From Teichococcus deserti (GTDB taxonomy: Bacteria > Pseudomonadota > Alphaproteobacteria > Acetobacterales > Acetobacteraceae), in the NCBI RefSeq assembly GCF_001982615.1, contig NZ_MLCO01000011.1, forward strand, positions 1-36,022: a DNA stretch of 36,022 bases, given 5' to 3'. Made by a program: the position numbers and the translations under genes. Under the pieces are notes generated by a model. That model did not search any database, had not been told where the DNA came from, and was given only the letters and a program-made list of their open reading frames with translations. Shown here one piece after another: positions 26,002 through 33,555 of this stretch (positions are counted from its first letter, which is position 1; each line of letters opens with the position of its first letter).

Positions 26002-26973
26002 ATGCCCGAAGGAAACACCCCCCGTCCCCACCGCGGCGCCGGGATGCACGAGAGCGTGCTGGCCACCATCGGCCACACCCCCCTGGTCCGCCTGCCCCGG
26101 CTCGAGGCCGCGCGCGGGCTCAAGGCGCGGCTGGCGCTGAAGCTGGAATTCTTCAACCCGCTGGGTTCGGTCAAGGACCGTATCGGCCTGGCGATGGTCG
26201 AGGCGGCCGAGCGCGAAGGCACGATCCGCCCCGGCGAATCGGTGCTGGTCGAGCCGACCTCGGGCAATACCGGCATCGCGCTGGGCCTGGTGGCCGCCGC
26301 CAAGGGCTATCGCCTGATCGTCACCATGCCGGACGGCGCCAGCATCGAGCGCCGCAAGATGCTGCGCCTGCTGGGCGCCGAGGTCGAGCTGACCCCTGCC
26401 GCCCAGGGCATGTCGGGGGCCATCGCTCGGGCCGAGGCCATCATCGCCGCCACCCCGCAGGCCTGGATGCCGCGGCAGTTCGACAACCCGGCCAACCCCG
26501 CCATCCATGCCGCGACCACCGCGGAAGAGATCTGGGCCGATACCGAGGGGCTGGTCGATGCGGTGGTCGGCGGCGTCGGCACCGGCGGCACGGTGACCGG
26601 CATCGCCCGCGCGCTGAAGCCGCGGCGGGAGGGGATGCAGGTGATCGGCGTCGAGCCGGCCGAGTCGGCCGTGCTGTCCGGCGACGATCCGGGCCCGCAC
26701 GAGATTCAGGGCATCGGTGCCGGCTTCCGCCCCGCCGTGCTGGAGCTCGGCCTGCTCGACACCGTCCGCCGCGTCACCGAGCGCGAAAGCTTCGCCGCCG
26801 CCCGGCTCTGCGCCCGGACCGAGGGTCTGCCGATCGGCATTTCCTCCGGGGCGGTGCTGCATGCCATGCTGGACCTCGCGACCCAGCCGGCAATGGAAGG
26901 CAAGCTGATCGTCGGAATCGCCGCCTCTTTCGCCGAGCGGTACCTTTCGACGGACCTTTTCGCTGGGTTGTGA
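26002..26973 (+). CDS. cysK: Cysteine synthase family protein (O-acetylserine sulfhydrylase)
   Basis: This PLP enzyme (323 residues from ATG 26002) makes cysteine from O-acetylserine and sulfide. IGHTPLVRL, the PLP-lysine motif LGSVKDRIG (Lys58), the substrate loop EPTSGNTGIAL, phosphate-binding GGVGTGGTVTGIA and late PIGISSGAVLHA are all present. An in-frame ATG at 26044 gives a protein starting 14 residues later, aligning with typical CysK (Lys at 44). Neither start has a good Shine-Dalgarno, and the TATAAT position would make the first one leaderless. It is divergent from the Rrf2 regulator gene. Confidence 0.93.
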   Translation: MPEGNTPRPHRGAGMHESVLATIGHTPLVRLPRLEAARGLKARLALKLEFFNPLGSVKDRIGLAMVEAAEREGTIRPGESVLVEPTSGNTGIALGLVAAAKGYRLIVTMPDGASIERRKMLRLLGAEVELTPAAQGMSGAIARAEAIIAATPQAWMPRQFDNPANPAIHAATTAEEIWADTEGLVDAVVGGVGTGGTVTGIARALKPRREGMQVIGVEPAESAVLSGDDPGPHEIQGIGAGFRPAVLELGLLDTVRRVTERESFAAARLCARTEGLPIGISSGAVLHAMLDLATQPAMEGKLIVGIAASFAERYLSTDLFAGL

Positions 26974-26980
26974 ACCGGTC

Positions 26981-27092
26981 CCAGTTGCGGAGGACCACCA
27001 GAGGTTGCAAATTTCCTTCCCTCATCATGGGTTCACCCCACCGAAAGTTGGTTGCAATCAGCAGCTTACTCTTGGAACGCCTCCGCAACTGG
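26981..27092. repeat. 13-bp inverted repeat with 86-nt spacing before the chemoreceptor gene
   Basis: ccagttgcggagg (26981-26993) and cctccgcaactgg (27080-27092) are perfect complements. Between the arms, ggttgcaa occurs twice (27003-27010 and 27050-27057). The region has no gene and is AT-richer than its surroundings. Confidence 0.8.
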
Positions 27093-27120
27093 TCAACAGG
27101 CTGTTAAAATCCTCTGACCA

Positions 27121-27143
27121 TCCTGCCAACAACACTGGCAGGA
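27121..27143 (+). promoter_or_regulatory. Hairpin covering the ribosome-binding site of the chemoreceptor gene
   Basis: tcctgcca (27121-27128) and tggcagga (27136-27143) form a perfect 8-bp stem with a 7-nt loop. The 3' arm holds the only Shine-Dalgarno-like bases (gcagga), 10 nt before the ATG at 27154, so the folded mRNA should hide the site. Confidence 0.65.
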
Positions 27144-27153
27144 ACTGTGTCCG

Positions 27154-29472
27154 ATGCGTGTTTTCCTCAATATGAGGGTGGGGCTGAAACTCGCTCTCTC
27201 AGCGGCGCTGACCTTCGCGCTGCTGGCCGTCCTGGTGATCCGCACCAATTCCAGCCTGACCGACGTGCTGGCCGAGAACCACGTCCTGCGCGACGCGGCC
27301 GAGGCCGATGGCGCGCTGGGCGACGCGGTCACGGAAGGCGTCCGTGCTGCCCTCTTCTCCAGCGTGGCGGTCAACGCGCAGACGCTGGACGCCGTCGCCG
27401 CCGCCCAGCGCGGCGTGCAGGAGCGCCTGGACGGGTTGCGTGCCCGGGTCGAGCAGGGTGCCGCCAAGGCCCAGCCGCGCGAGCGCGAGATGGCCATGCA
27501 GGTGCTGCCGCTGATCGACGAATACGGCCGCGCCCTGCGCGAGGTCACCGACCTGCGCACCAAGCTGATCGAGCGCCGCGACCAGGTGCTGTTCCCGGCC
27601 ATGAACGAGTATGACCAGCGCTTCGAGTCGGTCGCGGCCAGCATGGAGTTCGAGCTGACCGAGGCGTCGCGCGTCGACGAGATGCGCCAGCGCCTGATGG
27701 CCTATCACGGCGCGGTCAACGACCTGCGCGCCTCCGTGCAGCGCTTCATCGGCACGGAGGACCAGGAGCAGGCCCGCCGCCTGCGCCGCGCCATCGCGCA
27801 GCAGCGCGTGCATTTCCGCGGCGTCTCCAGCGGCCCGCTGACCGACAGCCTGCGCAACGAGGTCAACCGCATGGGCGCCGCCTCGGCCGCCATCGCGACG
27901 GCCTCGGACGAGATGGTGACCGGCCTCGGCGCGCTCGGCGAGCTGCGCGAGGGCCGCGTCGACCCCGCCCGGAGCAAGCTGGAAGCCGGCCTCGCCGGCG
28001 TCAGCGAGGCGATGGCCGAGGATTCCACCCAGCGCCAGCTGGCCAGCGAGGCCAGCCTCGGCCGGGTCAAGCAGGACACGCTGATCGCCGGCGGCCTGAT
28101 CGCCCTGGTGCTGATCCTCGCGGGCCTGGCCACCAACAGCGCCATCTCCGCCCCGCTGCGCCGGCTGGCCGTGGTGCTGAAGAAGATCGCCGATGGCGAC
28201 GCCGCGGTGACGGTGCCTGACCGCAACCGCCGCGACGAGATCGGCAATATCGCCGGTGCCGTCGAGGCGCTGCGCGGCACGGTGGGCGAGGCCTTCGCCC
28301 AGCGCCAGATGCTGGAGCAGATGCCGACCGGCGTGGTGATGAGCGATCCGAAGCAGGATTTCCGCATCACCTACGTCAATGCGCGGATGCGCGAGATCCT
28401 GACCGACCACATCCCCGAGGCCCTGCCCTGCGCGCCCGACCAGGTGACCAGCCAGAGCATCGACATCTTCGCCCGCGATCCGGAGAAGCAGCGCGCCCTG
28501 CTGGCGGATGCCGCCAACCTGCCGCATCGCGAGCGGCTGCATCTCGGCCGCGAGGTGATCGACCTCAACGTCTCCGCCATCCGCGACAGCAGCGGCGCCT
28601 ATGTCGGCCCGATGCTGGTCTGGACCCTGGTGACCGAGCAGGCGCGCCTGGCCGACACCTTCGAGGGCCAGGTCGGCGGCGTCGTCGAGAACGTCGTCTC
28701 GCGCGCCACCGAGATGCAGGCAGCCGCCCAGCAGCTGACGGGCAATGCCAAGCTGTCCGGCCAGGAAGCCAGCCTGGTGGCGGAAGCCGCCGGCCGCGCC
28801 AATGCCGACGTGCAGGCAGTCGCCGCCGCCGCCGAGGAGATGGCGGCCTCCATCGTCGAGATCACCCGCCGCGTCAGCGAGGCGGCCCAGGTGACCGACC
28901 GCGCCGTGCACGAGGCGCGCGCCACCGACACCACCATGCGCAGCCTGGCCGAAAGCGCCAACCGCATCGGCGACGTGGTGAAGCTGATCGGCGACATCGC
29001 CGGCCAGACCAATCTTCTTGCCCTCAATGCGACCATCGAGGCGGCGCGTGCGGGCGAAGCCGGCAAGGGCTTCGCCGTCGTCGCCTCCGAGGTGAAGAAC
29101 CTGGCCGGCCAGACGGCGCGCGCCACCGAGGAGATCAGCAGCCAGATCGCCGAGATGCAGGCGGTGACCAGCCGCGCCGTGGAAGCCATCCGCGGCATCG
29201 GCAGCACGGTCGAGCGGACCAACGAGATCTCCACCGCCATCGCCGCCGCCGTCGAGCAGCAGGGTGCGGCGACCCAGGAGATCGCGCGCAGCGCCAGCCA
29301 GGTGGCGGAAGCCACCGGCACCGTCAGCCAGCGCATCGGCCGCGTCCGCGAGGCCGCTCAGGAGACCGGCAGCGCCGCCAACGGCATGCTGGAGGCGACC
29401 GAGGGCCTGGCCGGCCAGGCCAACGACCTGCGCCACCGCGCCTCCGAGTTCCTGGTCGCCATCCGCGCCTAG
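27154..29472 (+). CDS. Methyl-accepting chemotaxis protein with HAMP and PAS-like domains
   Basis: This 772-residue chemoreceptor has TM1 (about 10-29), a long helical periplasmic sensor (30-308) and TM2 ([17 protein letters not shown], about 309-329). HAMP (330-380; [17 protein letters not shown]) and a PAS-like segment (about 385-495; [23 protein letters not shown]) follow. The methyl-accepting signalling region (500-772) has its tip near 620-655 ([25 protein letters not shown]). The sensor has no Cys and no heme motif. There is no C-terminal pentapeptide tether for CheR/CheB. cheA lies 5.6 kb downstream, after the flagellar block. The ligand is unknown. A clear intrinsic terminator follows. 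Confidence 0.94.
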   Translation: MRVFLNMRVGLKLALSAALTFALLAVLVIRTNSSLTDVLAENHVLRDAAEADGALGDAVTEGVRAALFSSVAVNAQTLDAVAAAQRGVQERLDGLRARVEQGAAKAQPREREMAMQVLPLIDEYGRALREVTDLRTKLIERRDQVLFPAMNEYDQRFESVAASMEFELTEASRVDEMRQRLMAYHGAVNDLRASVQRFIGTEDQEQARRLRRAIAQQRVHFRGVSSGPLTDSLRNEVNRMGAASAAIATASDEMVTGLGALGELREGRVDPARSKLEAGLAGVSEAMAEDSTQRQLASEASLGRVKQDTLIAGGLIALVLILAGLATNSAISAPLRRLAVVLKKIADGDAAVTVPDRNRRDEIGNIAGAVEALRGTVGEAFAQRQMLEQMPTGVVMSDPKQDFRITYVNARMREILTDHIPEALPCAPDQVTSQSIDIFARDPEKQRALLADAANLPHRERLHLGREVIDLNVSAIRDSSGAYVGPMLVWTLVTEQARLADTFEGQVGGVVENVVSRATEMQAAAQQLTGNAKLSGQEASLVAEAAGRANADVQAVAAAAEEMAASIVEITRRVSEAAQVTDRAVHEARATDTTMRSLAESANRIGDVVKLIGDIAGQTNLLALNATIEAARAGEAGKGFAVVASEVKNLAGQTARATEEISSQIAEMQAVTSRAVEAIRGIGSTVERTNEISTAIAAAVEQQGAATQEIARSASQVAEATGTVSQRIGRVREAAQETGSAANGMLEATEGLAGQANDLRHRASEFLVAIRA

Positions 29473-29536
29473 TCTTCGGTCGGTCGGCGAGGGCCGGTGG
29501 CCCTTGCCGGCTGGCTTGCCTGCCCTGCCCAGTGCG

Positions 29537-29571
29537 CCCGGCCCCTCCGTCACGGAGGGCCGGGCTTTTTT
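29537..29571 (+). terminator. Intrinsic terminator of the chemoreceptor gene
   Basis: cccggcccctccg (29537-29549) and cggagggccggg (29553-29564) pair with a one-base bulge and a 3-nt loop, followed by cttttttt-type T-run (29565-29571). It ends 1 bp before the convergent rpiA stop. Confidence 0.9.
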
Positions 29572-29572
29572 G

Positions 29573-30247
29573 TCAGAGACGCTCGATGCCGGCCTCGGTG
29601 CTGATCAGCGCGGTCGCCGCCAGGCCGATGAACAGGCCGTGCTCGACGACGCCGGCCTCCGCCTTCAGCGCACGGGCCAGCGGGGCCGGCGCCGCGATCC
29701 GCTCCAGCGCGGCGTCGTAGATCAGGTTGCCGTTGTCGGTGACGAACGGCTTGTTGGCGTCGCCGCGCAGGCGGAGGGCCGTGGGGAGGTGCGCGGCCTC
29801 GAGCACGCCGGCGATGCGGGCGGCGGTGTGGCGGTGGCCGAAGGGAGTGACCTCGATCGGCAGCGGGAAGCGGCCGAGGCAGCCGACGCGCTTGCCGGCA
29901 TCGGCGATGACGATGCAGCGGGCGGAGGCCTGCCAGACCAGCTTCTCCCGCAGCAGGGCGCCGCCGCCGCCCTTGATCAGCGCCAGCTCCGGGCCGATCT
30001 CGTCGGCGCCGTCGACGGTGACGTCGATGCGGCCGACATCGTCGAGCGCGGCCAGGCGCAGGCCGAGGCGGGTCGCGAGCTCGGCCGTGGCGCGCGAGGT
30101 GGCGACGCAGGTCAGGTCGAGGCGGCGGCGCGCCAGGGCCTGCACGAAGTGGACGGCGGTGGAGCCGGTGCCCAGCCCGACGACGGTGCCGTCCTGGATG
30201 AGCTCGGCGGCGGCCTCGCCGGCCGCGCGTTTCTGGTGATCTGCCAT
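29573..30247 (-). CDS. rpiA: Ribose-5-phosphate isomerase A
   Basis: This 224-residue RpiA interconverts ribose-5-phosphate and ribulose-5-phosphate. GLGTGSTA, the active-site DGADEIGPELALIKGGGGALLREK, and the C-terminal NGNLIYD are diagnostic. The ATG at 30247 follows ggtgggg; a GTG at 30265 in the same frame would add six residues. It lies downstream of the DUF1217 gene on the same strand across a 126-bp gap with a GC hairpin, so it may be independent of the flagellar genes. Confidence 0.95.
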   Translation of the reverse strand: MADHQKRAAGEAAAELIQDGTVVGLGTGSTAVHFVQALARRRLDLTCVATSRATAELATRLGLRLAALDDVGRIDVTVDGADEIGPELALIKGGGGALLREKLVWQASARCIVIADAGKRVGCLGRFPLPIEVTPFGHRHTAARIAGVLEAAHLPTALRLRGDANKPFVTDNGNLIYDAALERIAAPAPLARALKAEAGVVEHGLFIGLAATALISTEAGIERL

Positions 30248-30347
30248 GCCGCCCCACCCTGCCACAGGGGCCCGCGCCTGGCTGCGGCGCTGGTCATCAA
30301 AGCCCCGGCAGAGAGACGGGCCAAGCGGGCAGGCGCCCGGGCTTGCG

Positions 30348-30366
30348 GGGGGATCCCCTCCCCCCG
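30348..30366 (-). terminator. Possible terminator after the DUF1217 gene
   Basis: gggggg (30348-30353) and cccccc (30361-30366) can pair around a 7-nt loop just after the DUF1217 stop; no T-run follows on the minus strand. Confidence 0.35.
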
Positions 30367-30373
30367 GCCTGCT

Positions 30374-31126
30374 TCAGGCCATGTAGGAGAAGCCGGTATT
30401 CCCGGAGATGATCAGGTAGCGGTTGATCAGCTTCTCGCGCCCTTCGGCGGTGGAGAACTCCGTCAGGTCGATGCGCTTCTCGACCTGGCGGGCCTGGGAT
30501 TCGATCGACTGGTAGGCGATCTCCTCCGGCAGCCCGGCCAGCGTCAGGGCGACGCGGCGCAGGATCTTGTCGCCGAGGACGTTGTAGACGCCGGGCGTCT
30601 TGTCCTCCATGCCGCGGATATGCAGCGCGTCGGACACTTCCGTGCTCTGGTCTGCGACCTCGGAAACGCGCTTGTACTCAATGTAGTTCGCCTTGATCTC
30701 GGCGAAGGTCTTCGGGTCCTTCAGCTTCGCCAGGCCGGACTTGGCGAAGTCGAGGTCCTGCGCCGCCGTCTTCCAGGCGCCGTTGGTCAGCTGGGAGGCG
30801 AGGTTGCCCTCGGCCTTGAGGTCGGAGGTCAGCGCCCGGGTGGCCAGCGCGACATTGTCCTCCTGCCCGGCCAGGCCATAGGCCTGCAGCAGCACCTTGC
30901 GGGCGGTCGGGTCCTTCAGCAGCGCCTCGGGCGACTCCGCCGTGTCGATCGCCTTCTGCAAGCGGTCGAGGTCGCGCTTGATCGAGGGATCCTTGGACAG
31001 GCGCGCGGTGTCCTTGTCCTCGTTCTTCAGTGTCTTGTTGTAGAGGCCGATGCGATCGGTGCCCGTCATCGCGCTGCTGTCCGAGCCGTAGCCGAACAGC
31101 GTGCCGAGATAGGGATTGATCGTCAT
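30374..31126 (-). CDS. DUF1217 family protein in the flagellar cluster
   Basis: This 250-residue, mostly alpha-helical, charged protein starts at ATG 31126 after GAGGAGG. Recognised by YNKTLKNEDKDTARLSKDPSIKRDL, GAWKTAAQDLDFAKSGLAKLKDP and RQVEKRIDLTEFSTAEGREKLINRYLI. DUF1217 proteins occur in alphaproteobacterial flagellar regions but lack an established activity. It lies 45 bp after flbT on the same strand, so it is probably part of the flagellin operon. It has no signal peptide and no cysteine; a flagellar-assembly or export-related role is an inference from context only. Confidence 0.8.
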   Translation of the reverse strand: MTINPYLGTLFGYGSDSSAMTGTDRIGLYNKTLKNEDKDTARLSKDPSIKRDLDRLQKAIDTAESPEALLKDPTARKVLLQAYGLAGQEDNVALATRALTSDLKAEGNLASQLTNGAWKTAAQDLDFAKSGLAKLKDPKTFAEIKANYIEYKRVSEVADQSTEVSDALHIRGMEDKTPGVYNVLGDKILRRVALTLAGLPEEIAYQSIESQARQVEKRIDLTEFSTAEGREKLINRYLIISGNTGFSYMA

Positions 31127-31171
31127 GGCGGCCTCCTCAAACATCCGCCGGGCGGGGGGAGCCCGGTCGGT

Positions 31172-31627
31172 TCAGCTTGGCGCGGCGGCGGAGACCGGCG
31201 CCCCGGCGCTGGCGTTCAGCATCGCGTCGTCATGCGGGAAGAGCACGCGGACGCGGCGCATCGCTTCCCAGCAGTCGCCGATCTCGAGATCGGCGATGGC
31301 CAGCGCCAGCACGCTGCGGGCGGTGGCCGAGGTGGTCGCGGCCGCGTATTCGTCGGCCAGGCCACGGGCCATGGCGACGAACTGGTCGCGCTCGTCCTCC
31401 TCGGCGATATAGGCGGCCTGGATGGCGAAGTAGACACGGCGGGCCGGGGTGCGCGCATCCTCGGGCGACATGATCTGCTTGCCGAAGAGGAAGCGGGCAC
31501 GGTTCGACAGCATGACGCTGGTGCGCGTCTTGAACTGCAGCGCCGCGCCATTGACCAGCATGCGGTCGCCGGCGCGCAGGTCGAGGACCAGGCGGCCGGC
31601 GCCGCGCGGGGAGCGGGTCTCGCTCAT
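31172..31627 (-). CDS. flbT: Flagellar biosynthesis repressor FlbT
   Basis: This 151-residue FlbT is a post-transcriptional regulator; in Caulobacter it binds the fljK flagellin leader and promotes its decay until the hook is complete. LRAGDRMLVNGAALQF, LFGKQIMSPEDARTPARRVYFAIQAAYI and LEIGDCWEAMRRVRVLFPHD are family landmarks. Its ATG overlaps the flaF stop by 4 bp. It lies downstream of the two flagellin genes whose leaders contain a matched hairpin, a plausible target. Confidence 0.93.
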   Translation of the reverse strand: MSETRSPRGAGRLVLDLRAGDRMLVNGAALQFKTRTSVMLSNRARFLFGKQIMSPEDARTPARRVYFAIQAAYIAEEDERDQFVAMARGLADEYAAATTSATARSVLALAIADLEIGDCWEAMRRVRVLFPHDDAMLNASAGAPVSAAAPS

Positions 31628-32007
31628 GCGGCGGCGCCCGTCTCCGCGACCGGCGCGCGGCCCAGCAGGCCGGCGGCGAAGCTGTCGCAGATATCGGCCA
31701 GGAAGCCGAGATCGGCGTCGTCCTTGTCGGCCTCGCGCATGGCGGCGCGGCAGACGGAGACGATCTGGCCACGCAGCGGCAGCGGCAGCTCGCAGGATTC
31801 GTGCAGCGTCAGCACGCGGACCGTGCTGAACAGGCGCGTCGCGTCGCTGCGCGCGCGGATCTTCTCGATGTCGGAGCCCTCGGTGGCCACGCGCAGGCGG
31901 CCGGAGACCAGGGCATAGACCTCGGCCTCCTGCTCGCGGAGCGACCGGGTGGCCTTCACGGCGCCATAGGCACGCAAGGCCTGGGCGTGGAAGTTGGGTG
32001 CGGACAC
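31624..32007 (-). CDS. flaF: Flagellar biosynthesis regulator FlaF
   Basis: This 127-residue FlaF is needed for flagellin synthesis or export and acts opposite to FlbT in Caulobacter. It begins MSAPNFHAQALRAYG at a GTG (32007) with gagagg upstream; ATRLFSTVRVLTLHESCELP is partly conserved. It is between the first flagellin gene (148 bp upstream) and flbT (4-bp overlap). Identity rests on the start motif, length and strict flaF-flbT pairing. Confidence 0.88.
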   Translation of the reverse strand: MSAPNFHAQALRAYGAVKATRSLREQEAEVYALVSGRLRVATEGSDIEKIRARSDATRLFSTVRVLTLHESCELPLPLRGQIVSVCRAAMREADKDDADLGFLADICDSFAAGLLGRAPVAETGAAA

Positions 32008-32081
32008 GATACCAGCCTCTCGTTTTGACGGCGGGGGGCCGCGAGGCCCCGTGTTCGGTACGGATTCGGTTGTTCAGGGCG

Positions 32082-32108
32082 GTCCGGACGGCGGGGGGTC
32101 GTCCGGAC
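32082..32108 (-). terminator. Hairpin between flagellin and flaF
   Basis: gtccggac occurs at 32082-32089 and 32101-32108; each is its own reverse complement, so they pair as a perfect 8-bp stem. A second stem (ggggcc/ggcccc, 32035-32050) lies closer to flaF. No T-run follows, so partial read-through into flaF-flbT is likely. Confidence 0.5.
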
Positions 32109-32155
32109 CTGTCAGGCCTGCCGCGGCGCGGCGGCCTCAAGCGGTGTCGCGTCGC

Positions 32156-33091
32156 TCAGCGGAAGAGCGAGAGCAGGACCTCGGGCGCCGAGTTGGCGGT
32201 GGACAGCGAGGTCGTCGCCAGCTGCTGCTGCGTCTGCAGCGCGGTCAGGCGGGCCGATTCCTTGGCCAGGTCGGCGTCGACCAGCGAGCCCAGGCCCTCT
32301 TCCATCGCGTCGATGCGGGCGCTGTTGTAGGTCAGCTGGCTCGAGATGAACTTGCTGTCGTTGCCGAGCGCGTTCGAGGTGGTGTTCACGTCGGAGCTGA
32401 GCTGCGTGAAGGTCTTCAGCGCCACGCCGCCGACGGTGACCGAGGTCACGGCCGCGCCGGTGTTGTCGACGCCCTGCAGCAGCTGCTTCGCCTCGTCGGC
32501 CGACATCGTGGTGATGCCGGTGATGTCGGTGGCGATGTCGTCGGTGAAGCTCAGATTGTCGGCCGAGGTGGCGGTCGAGTTGACCGTGTAGCTCTGGCCC
32601 TTCTCGTTGCGGGTCACTTCCATCGAGCCGCCCTCGAAGGCGGCGCCGGTCAGCGGGTCGGTCGCGGTGCTGCCCAGCAGGCGGGTGCCGTTGTAGCTGG
32701 CATCCTGCAGGGTGGTGTTCATCCGCGTGACGAGCGACTTGAACTGCTCGGTGTACTGGTTGCGCGTCTCTTCATCGAGGTTCGCGTCGGACAGCTTGGT
32801 CAGCACGGTGCTGACATCGTTCACCAGGGTGGTGGAGACGGTGTCCACCGCCTTCAGCGTGCTGGTGAGCAGGCCGTTCACGCCGCCGAGCTGGTCGTTG
32901 GCGGAGTTCAGGCCGGAGACATCGGCGCGGACCTTCTGGGCCACCGCATAGGCGGCGCCATCGTCCTTGGCGTCCGACACCTTGTAGCCGGTGGAGACCT
33001 TCTTCTGCGTCGTGTCGAGCTGCTCGTTGATCTTGTTCAACGACTGCAGGGCAACCTTGGCGCCAGAATTCGTAATGACCGAGTTGGCCAT
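32156..33091 (-). CDS. Flagellin (downstream tandem copy)
   Basis: This 311-residue filament protein has conserved N-terminal D0/D1 helices (MANSVITNSGAKVALQSLNKINEQLDTTQ) and C-terminal D1/D0 helices (MEEGLGSLVDADLAKESARLTALQTQQQLA, ending LLSLFR). The central variable domain is short. It is 87% identical (272 of 311, no gaps) to the upstream flagellin; differences cluster in the middle. No cysteine. The ATG at 33091 follows aggaa; the frame stays open 24 nt upstream. The leader has the two-hairpin structure described separately. Filament assembly is outside the cell via the flagellar type III system. Confidence 0.96.
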   Translation of the reverse strand: MANSVITNSGAKVALQSLNKINEQLDTTQKKVSTGYKVSDAKDDGAAYAVAQKVRADVSGLNSANDQLGGVNGLLTSTLKAVDTVSTTLVNDVSTVLTKLSDANLDEETRNQYTEQFKSLVTRMNTTLQDASYNGTRLLGSTATDPLTGAAFEGGSMEVTRNEKGQSYTVNSTATSADNLSFTDDIATDITGITTMSADEAKQLLQGVDNTGAAVTSVTVGGVALKTFTQLSSDVNTTSNALGNDSKFISSQLTYNSARIDAMEEGLGSLVDADLAKESARLTALQTQQQLATTSLSTANSAPEVLLSLFR

Positions 33092-33114
33092 GGCTTCAAT
33101 TCCTGTTCCCGACA

Positions 33115-33174
33115 CCGCTTGCTTTTAAGCGGCGCGATCGAAACACCCCGTCTTTTCCAGGGCGCGTCCGATCG
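33115..33174 (-). promoter_or_regulatory. Structured leader of the downstream flagellin mRNA
   Basis: In mRNA sense the 5' hairpin (33174-33135) pairs cgatcg with cgatcg, then ccc with ggg, leaving the loop ggaaaagac. The next hairpin (33132-33115) pairs ccgctt with aagcgg. The start codon is 44 nt from the end of the first hairpin. The same plan with other stem bases occurs before the other flagellin gene, which supports an RNA structure. FlbT is the candidate reader. Confidence 0.65.
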
Positions 33175-33197
33175 GACATGGAGGGTCACCGCGCGGC

Positions 33198-33279
33198 TTA
33201 TCCGCCGTACCATCCGTCTCCACCCGGTCCTTGGGCGGCGAAGGCAAATTCGGCCGAATTTATGAACGGGGTGTTTACC
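33198..33279 (-). promoter_or_regulatory. Conserved upstream block of the downstream flagellin gene
   Basis: This 82-base block aligns without gaps to 34594-34675 before the other flagellin gene. The gene-proximal part, containing ggatggtacggcggat, is identical in 40 of 47 bases. TNAA-N7-TTTACC is kept at the far end. It should contain the promoter, but neither a clear sigma-28 nor a correctly spaced sigma-54 site is visible. Confidence 0.55.
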
Positions 33280-33465
33280 ATCCTTCCCAAATCGAACCGG
33301 CCCCAAAAAAAAAGTGAGGAAGGCGGTCAGGCGCCTGAAATCGCAGCGGCCAGGCGGCACGCGATCCGACTTGGCCGGGGCCGGGAAGATGGGATTTCTC
33401 GCCGGTTTCGGCGGCAATTCGTTAACAGTTTTTGCGCGCGAGCCGGCCGCGACCGAAGACAGAAC

Positions 33466-33495
33466 GGGCCGGGCAGCGCCACCGCCGCCCGGCCC
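33466..33495 (-). terminator. Terminator hairpin after the upstream flagellin gene
   Basis: gggccgggc (33466-33474) and gcccggccc (33487-33495) form a perfect 9-bp stem around a 12-nt loop; on the minus strand it is followed by the moderately T-rich gttctgtctt. Confidence 0.65.
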
Positions 33496-33555
33496 GGTCC
33501 TGTGGCGGGGACGCCCCGCGCGCCTGGCGGCGGCGCGGCGTCCCGGCCCGGTCGA

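Larger units (their letters stand above)
33092..33555. other. Inter-flagellin region (464 bp)
   Basis: From high to low coordinate it holds the flagellin-2 terminator hairpin, a nine-base A run (33305-33313), a conserved upstream block (33198-33279) and the structured leader of the downstream flagellin. No supported gene. Confidence 0.7.

Noticed and set aside
27199-29553. 784-codon minus-strand open frame
   Set aside because: Lies entirely opposite the chemoreceptor gene; composition is that of a reverse-frame shadow in high-GC DNA.
33196-33222. TGGTACG-N4-ATAAG as a sigma-54 promoter
   Set aside because: The GG-N10-GC spacing needed for sigma-54 is not met in either flagellin gene.
33305-33313. 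Nine-base A run as terminator T-tract on the minus strand
   Set aside because: The only adjacent inverted repeat (tcaggcgcctga) is too short and too far to form a convincing terminator.
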